From Natronospirillum sp965602035 (GTDB lineage Bacteria; Pseudomonadota; Gammaproteobacteria; Pseudomonadales; Natronospirillaceae), in NCBI GenBank assembly GCA_965602035.1, contig OZ271919.1, positions 2,046,001 through 2,110,000 on the forward strand: a DNA stretch of 64,000 bases, read 5' to 3'. Below, piece after piece: positions 42,637-50,127 of the stretch. Numbering within the stretch: position 1 is the stretch's first letter; each line of letters opens with the position of its first letter. A model generated the notes under the pieces. That model was not told the origin of the DNA and did no database searches. It saw only the letters and a list, made by a program, of their open reading frames with translations. The translations under genes and the position numbers were made by a program.

Positions 42637-44538
42637 TCAGCCAGTCGTTTCAGAATCTTTCAGTGCACGGTCAGCGTCCTCAAGCTGCTCCTCAGCCGCC
42701 AGCCACTCCTGCTCCGCATGCTCCAGCTCCCGGGCTGCCTTACCCTGAGCTTCCAATAATGTCTGCAACTGATCGCCGGCCGCAGTGTCATAGAGTTCCG
42801 GGGCCGCCAATTCATGGTTGAGCCGATCCAGCTCGGCCTGACAGGTCTCCACTTTCGAGCTCCACCGTTCAGCCTCCCGCTTGAGTGGTGCCAGCTTGCG
42901 ACGCATTTCGGCACGGCGCTGACGCGTTGCCTTGCGCTCCGACCCGGCCTCGGAGTCTGACCGCTCAACCGGCGACTCCCGGAAACGCTGGAGATAGCTG
43001 TCCAGATCACCATCGAAGCTCTCTACCGTACCGTTTTCCACCAGCCAGAAATTATCGACTGTTGCTTCAAGCAGAAAACGGTCATGCGATACCACGACCA
43101 CGGCGCCTTCGTAGGACTGCAGGGCGTCCACCAACGCTCCCCGCATCGCAAGATCCAGATGGTTGGTCGGCTCATCCAGCAATAACAGGTTGGGCTGCTG
43201 CCACGCAATCAGCGCCAGCGCCAGGCGGGCCTTCTCGCCTCCGGAGAACTGCCCGACTGCCGCATCCGCCTGTGGCCCCGGAAAGTCAAAACCACCCAGA
43301 AAATCCCGCAGCCGCTGCTCACGCGCGTCGGGTGCCAGGCGCTGCAGATGTGTGAGGGGGCTATTGGCCGGGTCGAGTGTGTCGACCTGATGCTGGGCAA
43401 AGTACCCCGGGTTATAGTGCATTCCCGGGACGCTGGCCCCCCCCTGTGCCGACAGGTCTCCGGCCAGGTGGCGAATAAAGGTCGACTTGCCGGCGCCGTT
43501 GCGGCCGAGCAGCCCAATCCGCATACCCGGGTGCAACGACAGGTGAATATGGTCGAGCACAGCGCGATCCGCATATCCCAGCCGCAGATCACGCATACTG
43601 ATCAGAGGGTCCGATACCTTGTCGCCGGCCCGGAAATTGAAGGTAAAGCGCTCCCCCTCCGGGTCCGGTGGCCGCGCTGTCAGTCGTTCGAGTGCTTTCA
43701 GTCGGCTCTGTGCCTGCCTGGCCTTGGTGGCCTGGTAACGGAACCGGGCCACAAAACTCTCGATTTCCGCACGCCTTGCCTGCTGCCTTGCGTATTCTGA
43801 CGCCTGGCGTGAGCGTCGCTCTGCACGCTGATGTTCAAATGCCGAGTAGTTGCCGGTATAGCTGAACAGTTCGCCATTCTCGAAACTGAGCACATGCGTG
43901 GCAACGGCATCCAGAAAGTCCCGATCGTGCGAAATAACCAGAAGCGTCCCCTGATACTGAACCAGGAAGCGCTGCAGCCACTCCACAGTTTCAATGTCCA
44001 GATGATTGGTGGGCTCATCAAGCAGCAACAGATCACTCGGCGTCATCAGTGCCTGGGCCAGGTTGAGCCGCACTCGCCAGCCGCCCGAGAAATCAGCCAC
44101 CGTGCGCGAAAAATCGGCGGCGGTGAAGCCAAGACCCAACAGCAGCGCTTCCGCTTCATGCTTGACCTGATACCCCTGAATATCATCCATGCGCCCGTGC
44201 AATGTCGCCAGGCGGTTATGGTCATCCGCCGCTTCAGCCGCCTGTATGTCTGCTTGCAGGGTACGCCACTCGGTGAGACCATCGAGCACGAAGTCGAGCG
44301 CCGACCGGTCCAGGGCCGGGGTTTCCTGATGCAGATGTGAGATCCGCCACCCGGCGGGCATTTCCAGCTCGCCCTGATCCTGTGTCAGGGAGCCCAGTAG
44401 TAGCTGGAACAGGGAAGACTTCCCCGCGCCATTCGGGCCAACGACAGCAACCCGGTCACCGGGGGCAATACGGATGTCAGCGTGCGTGAAAAGCGGCTCG
44501 CCACCGCGCAATAATGCGAGATCAGTGCCTTGAAGCAT
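42637..44538 (-). CDS. ABC-F family ATPase, YheS type
   Basis: A 633-residue soluble protein has two ABC ATPase domains and no membrane segments. Walker A motifs are GPNGAGKSS (34-41) and GRNGAGKST; signatures are SGGWRVRL and SGGEKARL; both Walker B read LLLLDEPTNHLD. A charged linker (RRSRQASEYARQQARRAEIE) lies between the domains, and a C-terminal coiled coil follows. ABC-F proteins of this kind act at the ribosomal E site to rescue stalled translation. The start MLQGTDLALLRGG was chosen by match to YheS. Confidence 0.92.
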   Translation of the reverse strand: MLQGTDLALLRGGEPLFTHADIRIAPGDRVAVVGPNGAGKSSLFQLLLGSLTQDQGELEMPAGWRISHLHQETPALDRSALDFVLDGLTEWRTLQADIQAAEAADDHNRLATLHGRMDDIQGYQVKHEAEALLLGLGFTAADFSRTVADFSGGWRVRLNLAQALMTPSDLLLLDEPTNHLDIETVEWLQRFLVQYQGTLLVISHDRDFLDAVATHVLSFENGELFSYTGNYSAFEHQRAERRSRQASEYARQQARRAEIESFVARFRYQATKARQAQSRLKALERLTARPPDPEGERFTFNFRAGDKVSDPLISMRDLRLGYADRAVLDHIHLSLHPGMRIGLLGRNGAGKSTFIRHLAGDLSAQGGASVPGMHYNPGYFAQHQVDTLDPANSPLTHLQRLAPDAREQRLRDFLGGFDFPGPQADAAVGQFSGGEKARLALALIAWQQPNLLLLDEPTNHLDLAMRGALVDALQSYEGAVVVVSHDRFLLEATVDNFWLVENGTVESFDGDLDSYLQRFRESPVERSDSEAGSERKATRQRRAEMRRKLAPLKREAERWSSKVETCQAELDRLNHELAAPELYDTAAGDQLQTLLEAQGKAARELEHAEQEWLAAEEQLEDADRALKDSETTG

Positions 44539-45120
44539 GGTGTAGTCCGTCGCCAGTGTCCGGCCACCGGCCGTGAACAGGAATTCTGGCAATTCAGCCT
44601 CAGTATCTACGAAATCCCGGGCGTGGCGCGCCAGTTGCTCGACTGGCAATCCACACAGGGTATCTGGATCAATGACTGGCTGTTTGCCATGTGGTCAGCG
44701 CGCGAGGGTATCATGATCGATGCATCGTTTCCTGCCCGGGTCGCCCCACAGGCACCACTCCGGAACGCCATCGTGCGTTGGCGTAGCCAGCGTCGTGATC
44801 TCAAAGCGGAAAGCCAGCCCCTTTATCGGCGGTGGCTGGCGGCCGAGGTCGCCATGGAGTGGGCAGACCAGCTGTTCCTGGCGCGGCTTGCATCCGTTTT
44901 GAAACGCCCTGACGGAACAGTGCCGGTATCAGATCTCGCGATTGCGAACCTGCATCAGGTCGAAGGTGGTGATTTCCCGGCTTCTGCGGACGCTGCTTCG
45001 CTCAGATCACTGCTGTCAGCGCTGGCGTCAGTCCCGGGTTCGGTTTCATCGTCGGATGGAATATCACCGTCAAGCCCGGTCGCATCCGACAGATCGGCGC
45101 CGTTACGACGGCGCTCCTGA
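44530..45120 (+). CDS. TIGR02444 family protein
   Basis: A 196-residue protein of unknown function. The core EFWQFSLSIYEIPGVARQLL, then WINDWLFAMW, and later WRSQRRDLK matches the small gammaproteobacterial TIGR02444 family that is usual beside this ABC-F gene. The only start in this frame is TTG at 44530, 9 bases into the divergent ABC-F gene, so the true start is uncertain. The C-terminal 50-odd residues are Ser/Pro-rich and lie entirely opposite the parA tail (convergent overlap of 166 bases). Confidence 0.7.
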   Translation: MKHGVVRRQCPATGREQEFWQFSLSIYEIPGVARQLLDWQSTQGIWINDWLFAMWSAREGIMIDASFPARVAPQAPLRNAIVRWRSQRRDLKAESQPLYRRWLAAEVAMEWADQLFLARLASVLKRPDGTVPVSDLAIANLHQVEGGDFPASADAASLRSLLSALASVPGSVSSSDGISPSSPVASDRSAPLRRRS

Positions 45121-45833
45121 ATTTTTTCAACCGCGACATCAATCCATTCCAGCAGAAAGTCCCACTCCTGCGTATCCGCCTCATGCCGGGCTGACAGGTC
45201 ACTGATGCCCAGGCCGTGCTCCGAGGCCCGAACGTAGTACTGGGTGTCACGAAGACTGGTCACAAACGGAATTTTCAGACTCCGCAGAAACAACTCCAGC
45301 TTTGAATAGACCAGTGTGTTGCGTCTCACGCGGTTGGCGATGGCACCGACCAGAATCGGCCTTGACCGGAACGCCGGGCTGAGCAGAACTTCCTTGATAA
45401 ACGTTGTGGTGGCACGAATATCGATCGGGGACGGTGTCACCGGCACCAGCATGATATCGGTATCACGGATCATATCGCTGAGCGCGTTCCCCTTGAGGCC
45501 GGCGGCGGTGTCGATAATCACCCGCTCTGTTTCGGCCGGCAGCTTGCGCATGACAAAGGTTCTGGTCGAGTTCGCCAACTGACTGTACGCGGCCACGCCG
45601 TTGATCAGCGGGTGGCCGGTATGACGCGCTTGCAGCCACTGCATGGAGGAGCCTTGAGGATCAAAGTCAATCAGCGACGTGGCCTTGCCCTGACTCGCGA
45701 AATGGGCGGCAAGATTCGTGGCAATGGTGGTTTTTCCACAGCCACCTTTCGAATTGGCCAGGACCAACCGCACCGGTGGCTCGTATCTGTTCACGCGCAT
45801 GTCCGCTGACTTCGACGCATCGAGTTTATCCAT
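44955..45833 (-). CDS. ParA family ATPase (orphan)
   Basis: A 292-residue deviant-Walker ATPase has the P-loop NSKGGCGKTTIATNLA, switch I FDPQGSSMQWLQAR, and DTAAGLKGNALSDMI. The C-terminal 45 residues are acidic, Ser-rich and probably unstructured. No parB, parS-like repeat or partition neighbour is visible, so it is an orphan of the type that positions a non-chromosomal cargo. It follows a WD40-like lipoprotein gene by 72 bases. Confidence 0.88.
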   Translation of the reverse strand: MDKLDASKSADMRVNRYEPPVRLVLANSKGGCGKTTIATNLAAHFASQGKATSLIDFDPQGSSMQWLQARHTGHPLINGVAAYSQLANSTRTFVMRKLPAETERVIIDTAAGLKGNALSDMIRDTDIMLVPVTPSPIDIRATTTFIKEVLLSPAFRSRPILVGAIANRVRRNTLVYSKLELFLRSLKIPFVTSLRDTQYYVRASEHGLGISDLSARHEADTQEWDFLLEWIDVAVEKIQERRRNGADLSDATGLDGDIPSDDETEPGTDASADSSDLSEAASAEAGKSPPST

Positions 45834-45905
45834 ACTCTATCTCTGGCGGCCCCAAGATTCGCCGTCCGGGCTTTGTTTCAACTCAGTCTGGCAGTGTAAG
45901 CGGGT

Positions 45906-46868
45906 CTATTGCAATATAGCAAGTGTGCCACCGGAGCTCAGCGCGAGCGCCTGATTGCCGGTCCACTGCACATCGAGTATGACCTGGCTCTCGCGGGCAT
46001 ACAGGCCCCTGTTGCCGATACTCCATGAACGCAACTGGCGCTGGCTCTCCAGATCGTAGAGGCGAACGCCGTTACGCCGATCACCGATCAGCACCCGGCT
46101 GTCGGCGTCGACGAATCGGGCCACCGATACCACACTGCGGGCCGTACCCAGAGAGCGCACGGCCTGACCGTCGCGGGTCCGCCAGACCTGGGCATTCTCG
46201 CCATGAGCAGCCGAGAGGGCATAGGTGCCGTTGGCCGACAGGGCTACCGACCGGACCAGATTCTCATGCTGGAAGCGCTGGCGCGCCACGCCTTCTTCGA
46301 CCGACCAGTAGATGGCCGTGAGGTCATCAGACCCGGTGATCGCGAACCGACCATCGGCGGACAGCCGGGCGGTCTGAACCGCCCCACGGTGCCCGGACAG
46401 CCGCCGAACCAGTTCACCCGATGACACGTTGAAGACCGCGGCCGTTCCGTCCTCCAGACCGAGCAGCATCCGCTCGCCCCGTTGGTCCATGGCGACCGAT
46501 CGGATCACGGCGGGGGCTTCAAAGAAGCTGAGTGATGAGCCGGAATCGACCGACCAGACGACCAGTTCGCGCTCACGGGCACTGGCAACCCGCTGACCAT
46601 TACCAGAGAAGGCCATAGTGGTAAAAACAGTAAAGCTGTCGATCTGCCGGTCGGCACGGAGATTCCAGTCGTAGAGACGTTCACGGTCGCCAATACGCCA
46701 GAGGCTGCCACCGTGAAGCAGTGACCCCACGGCTGCATAGCGCCCATCGGGAGCCACAGCCCCCGAGTAAACACCCCTCTCGGCGACGGTGATTCGCACC
46801 GATGGGGAATCGGCGCATGCGGATAACAGCAGCACTGCCAGGGCCAATGCCACCAGTCTGGTGACCAT
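45906..46868 (-). CDS. WD40-repeat-like lipoprotein
   Basis: A 320-residue predicted lipoprotein has signal MVTRLVALALAVLLLSACAD (lipobox LSAC; Ala at +2 fits outer-membrane sorting). The body is a beta-propeller of about six or seven blades with WD40-like strands, such as VAPDGRYAAVGSLLHGGSLW, LSADGRFAITGSDDLTAIYW and LSANGTYALSAAHGENAQVW. It lies 6 bases after rsd and is cotranscribed. A scaffold role in the periplasm is inferred; the partner is unknown. Confidence 0.85.
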   Translation of the reverse strand: MVTRLVALALAVLLLSACADSPSVRITVAERGVYSGAVAPDGRYAAVGSLLHGGSLWRIGDRERLYDWNLRADRQIDSFTVFTTMAFSGNGQRVASARERELVVWSVDSGSSLSFFEAPAVIRSVAMDQRGERMLLGLEDGTAAVFNVSSGELVRRLSGHRGAVQTARLSADGRFAITGSDDLTAIYWSVEEGVARQRFQHENLVRSVALSANGTYALSAAHGENAQVWRTRDGQAVRSLGTARSVVSVARFVDADSRVLIGDRRNGVRLYDLESQRQLRSWSIGNRGLYARESQVILDVQWTGNQALALSSGGTLAILQ

Positions 46869-46874
46869 CAGGCC

Positions 46875-47360
46875 TTACTCCATTGACATGGCCCGGCCGC
46901 GGTGCGCTTCATGCAGATCCTGAATAAGGCGGTCTTCCAGAGCAAAGCGGTCTTCAAGGTGGCTGCCAAGGTTCGCCAGCGCTTCATCAAGGTCACCCCA
47001 GTGCGCTCGCGTGGCCGACGCATCCCGGAACTGATCATTGAACGCCAGAATGTGCTCGGTGTTGCTGTCGAGATGACGCATTACCTTCTGGACCTCATCC
47101 ATGTCCTTGTCGGCAAAGGCCTCGGCTTCCTTGATCAACTGGTCGTACACCTCAAAGTGGCCGGCGGAGGCATAATCAACCAGCAGCTCACAGAACCGGG
47201 CGAGGCGCTGCTCTCTCGGTTCGTCGGGGTCGGCAAATTCCGAGTTCTCGTTCAGGGCAAACAGGCTCACTATCAGCTCGCGTCGCTCATTGAGCCACCG
47301 GTCGATGATTTCATGGACACCGCCCCAGCGTTCTTTTGCTGAGTGACATTGTTCCAGCAT
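46875..47360 (-). CDS. rsd: anti-sigma70 factor Rsd (AlgQ)
   Basis: This 161-residue all-helical regulator binds sigma70 and frees core polymerase for other sigma factors; in Pseudomonas it is AlgQ. Family landmarks are GVHEIIDRWLNERRELIVSL, FCELLVDYASAGHFEVYDQL and LEDRFALEDRLIQDLHEA. The length matches E. coli Rsd (158). It is next to dsbB as in Pseudomonas, and is followed directly by the WD40-like lipoprotein. Confidence 0.93.
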   Translation of the reverse strand: MLEQCHSAKERWGGVHEIIDRWLNERRELIVSLFALNENSEFADPDEPREQRLARFCELLVDYASAGHFEVYDQLIKEAEAFADKDMDEVQKVMRHLDSNTEHILAFNDQFRDASATRAHWGDLDEALANLGSHLEDRFALEDRLIQDLHEAHRGRAMSME

Positions 47361-47458
47361 GGCGTTCTACCTGTTTACTTCAATCCGTACCAGCTCAGAA
47401 AAACACTGCCGCGCGGAAAAAGCAAGTGATCAGCGCACCGGAATTCCGCAGGCCTTGA

Positions 47459-47968
47459 TCAGCGGCGCCGAAAGCCCCTCATAGTCTGCCAGCCTGACCA
47501 ACCGGTAAAGCCCGCAAACGCCACCAGCGACCAGCCCGGAATGCTCAGGCCGAGAAATGACCAGTGCAGATCCGTGCAATTGCCTGAGCCGTCAAAGACC
47601 GTGCGAAACACGCTTGGCAGGCTGTAATTATCGAGCATGTACGACAGGCCCGGGCCGCAACTGGCAAAACCGGGGGTGGGAAACCACTGTAGCCAGAGGT
47701 GCCGCGCCGCGATGACCAGGCCAGTGGCCGCCGCTATCGTCGCCAGTGCCATTAACCAGGGATAGAGACGGCGGTTCCAGAACAGTGCCGCTGCGGTCAG
47801 GGCAACCAGGCCGAAGGCCATAAACCCGATGCGCTGAAAGATGCAGAGCGGGCACGGGGGAAGACCCAGTACCTGTTGCAGGTAAAGTATGGCGTAAACC
47901 ACTAAACCCCAGGCCAGAAGGGCCGCTATTACCGTCAATGGTCGTTCGTAACGGAGCAGAACATTCAT
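47459..47968 (-). CDS. dsbB: disulfide bond formation protein DsbB
   Basis: A 169-residue inner-membrane quinone reductase reoxidises DsbA. Four membrane helices are evident. The redox pairs are C39/C42 (PPCPLC) and C104/C131 (ASCGPG and GNCTD), all four intact, and Arg46 is present in FQRIG. The start MNVLLRYERPL was chosen; longer in-frame starts add a non-conserved segment overlapping the neighbour. It is divergent from the FliL-like gene. Confidence 0.95.
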   Translation of the reverse strand: MNVLLRYERPLTVIAALLAWGLVVYAILYLQQVLGLPPCPLCIFQRIGFMAFGLVALTAAALFWNRRLYPWLMALATIAAATGLVIAARHLWLQWFPTPGFASCGPGLSYMLDNYSLPSVFRTVFDGSGNCTDLHWSFLGLSIPGWSLVAFAGFTGWSGWQTMRGFRRR

Positions 47969-48026
47969 GAGTGACTCTGGTATCCTTGTAAAATCAGCAC
48001 AGTGCTTTACCCACGGAGCCCGGCTC

Positions 48027-48518
48027 ATGTTACACGCTATCTCACAGAATCGGCACCCTCACACCGACTGGTTGCGGAACTTTTTCATTGCGTCGACCGG
48101 GGCAGTACTGATGCTTCTGGCATTGGTCGCACAGGGACAGGAAGGGCTGGCCGAGGGGGACGAGGACGAAGACACCGAGCCGCAGGAAGAAGTGTCGCCG
48201 TCGGGCCGCTATGTGAACCTGCAACCGGAATTCGTGCTGAATTACGGAGACACGGACCGGCTGCGTTTTGCCCGCCTCGAGGTCACCGTGGTCGGCGAAT
48301 CACTGGAAGCCGCAGCCGACATCAACCACCATTCACCGGCGCTACGACACATCGTGGTCATGACCCTGACCCGGGCGAGCCAGAGCGACATTGCTACAAC
48401 CCAGGGTCGTCAGGCCCTGCGCGATCAACTTCGCCAGGAAATGCGAGCCTTCTTCGAGGAAGAGTCGGACGCCCCTCTGGTGAGTGAGGTCCTGTTCAAT
48501 AACTTCATTGTTAACTGA
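48027..48518 (+). CDS. FliL-like single-pass membrane protein
   Basis: About 163 residues start at MLHAISQNRHPHTDWLRNFF (GGAG 8 bases before the ATG). A hydrophobic segment (IASTGAVLMLLALVA) is followed by an acidic linker and a FliL-type domain with YVNLQPEFVLNYG, HHSPALRHIVVMTLTR, TTQGRQALRDQLRQEM and EVLFNNFIVN. FliL supports flagellar stator function, but no flagellar gene is in the window. This paralogue next to gshA may act on another envelope machine. Confidence 0.85.
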   Translation: MLHAISQNRHPHTDWLRNFFIASTGAVLMLLALVAQGQEGLAEGDEDEDTEPQEEVSPSGRYVNLQPEFVLNYGDTDRLRFARLEVTVVGESLEAAADINHHSPALRHIVVMTLTRASQSDIATTQGRQALRDQLRQEMRAFFEEESDAPLVSEVLFNNFIVN

Positions 48519-48546
48519 CCGCGGAGCCGACCTGTTCAGACCGACA

Positions 48547-50100
48547 TCACTGCGCCATGAATGTGGCCAGAAAGTCTTCGAACGACCCGGTGGACTGTGC
48601 CTCCATGGCTGCCTGCTCCTCGCGTGAATCCCGCGCCAACCGCTTGAGCCGCTCAAGGGCATCAGGAGTGAGCGGCGCTGCCATGAGAGAGGCTCTGTGT
48701 TCAGCAGCCAGGTCCCTCACATAGGCATGAAATTCCTGACGCCCTTCAGTCAGCGCTGAACAGAGGCGGCCAGAGGGTGTCTGTTCCGGGTTGTGCAGCC
48801 AGCCCCGGTACCGTTCAATTGCGTTGAGCACATCGGCCTTGTCGGCTGGCCCGACAGCCTCCACCAGTTCCGTCATCTCATCCAGGATGCGTTCACCCCA
48901 TTCCGCAGGCTGTCGAACCGCTTCCTGACCGACCAGCCGCAACTCAGGATCACGCCCGTACAAAACGGTCAGACGCTGATTGAATCCGACGCGCTCACAC
49001 TCTACATCGCCCAGAGGTGGCGCCTCTGCGGTAAGGCACCAGAACAGAAACCAGTTGAGAAAACGAATCTGATCCGCGTCAATGCCCAATGGCAGGTAGG
49101 GGTTCAGGTCGAGACAGCGGACCTCAATATACTCAACACCCCGCCGCTCCAGCGCCGCCAGCGGCTTCTCGCCACTTTGTGTCGTCCGCTTGGGCCGGAT
49201 GTCCGAGTAATACTCATTCTCGATCTGCAGTACGTTGGCATTCAACTGTTGATAGTCATCACCCTTTTTCAGCCCGATCGACTGATACGGTGGGTACGGT
49301 GTGTGCAGCGCCTGCCGCAGTGTATCCACGTAGGTCGGCATACTGTTGAAGCAGACTTTCAGGCTCTGCTGAGCGGCATTGGTATAGCCGATGTCACTCA
49401 TCCGAAGCGACGTCGCCGTCGGCGAATACAGCGTCTGATCACCCAGCGCCGTAAGCCGAGCCGATCCGCTGCGCAGGAAAGAACGATCTACCGCCGGGGA
49501 CGCCCCGAACAGGTACAGCAACAACCAGGAGTGGCGGCGGAAATGCCGGATGAGTCCGAAATACATGCGTGAACGAAAGCGCGACTCAGGTTCCGCACTC
49601 GCGCCCGAGAAAGACTGAAATGCAGGCCAGAACGCATCCGGAACCGAGAAATTGAAATGCAGTCCGGCGATCACCTGCATAATCCGGCCATAGCGATGCC
49701 AGAGCCCGTGGCGGTAAATATTCTTCAGGCGCCCGATATGTGAACTGCCGTATTCCGCTATGCGGATGCTTTTTTCACCATCGAGTACGGCCGGCATACT
49801 CGCGGGCCAGATGTCATCCTCGACACCGGAGGCATAGACAAACTTGTGCAGCTCTTCAAGATGCCTGAGACTTTCCTGTGGCGTTTCAACGACCGGAGTA
49901 ATGAATTCCAGCAGCGCCTCGGAATAGTCGGTCGTAATAGAGGGGTGTGTCAGCGCTGACCCCAGTGCCGCCGGATGCTCAGACTGGCTGATCTGACCGA
50001 ACTGGTTGGTCCGCAGCCCTTCCTTCTCCAGGCCGTGCCGAAACGCAAACAATTCGGGGGGCTGGTCTGCCAGCCAGTTTAGTATGGACTTGGGTGTCAT
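48547..50100 (-). CDS. gshA: glutamate-cysteine ligase
   Basis: This 517-residue enzyme makes gamma-glutamylcysteine, the first step of glutathione synthesis. The gammaproteobacterial GshA landmarks are FRHGLEKEGLRTN (Glu ligands), LGSALTHPSITTDYSEALLE and YIEVRCLDLNPY. The length is usual (E. coli 518). It follows tex by 27 bases on the same strand and probably ends the hslR-hslO-tex-gshA group. Confidence 0.95.
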   Translation of the reverse strand: MTPKSILNWLADQPPELFAFRHGLEKEGLRTNQFGQISQSEHPAALGSALTHPSITTDYSEALLEFITPVVETPQESLRHLEELHKFVYASGVEDDIWPASMPAVLDGEKSIRIAEYGSSHIGRLKNIYRHGLWHRYGRIMQVIAGLHFNFSVPDAFWPAFQSFSGASAEPESRFRSRMYFGLIRHFRRHSWLLLYLFGASPAVDRSFLRSGSARLTALGDQTLYSPTATSLRMSDIGYTNAAQQSLKVCFNSMPTYVDTLRQALHTPYPPYQSIGLKKGDDYQQLNANVLQIENEYYSDIRPKRTTQSGEKPLAALERRGVEYIEVRCLDLNPYLPLGIDADQIRFLNWFLFWCLTAEAPPLGDVECERVGFNQRLTVLYGRDPELRLVGQEAVRQPAEWGERILDEMTELVEAVGPADKADVLNAIERYRGWLHNPEQTPSGRLCSALTEGRQEFHAYVRDLAAEHRASLMAAPLTPDALERLKRLARDSREEQAAMEAQSTGSFEDFLATFMAQ

Positions 50101-50127
50101 CGGTACACGTACCTCTTGTGCAATGCG

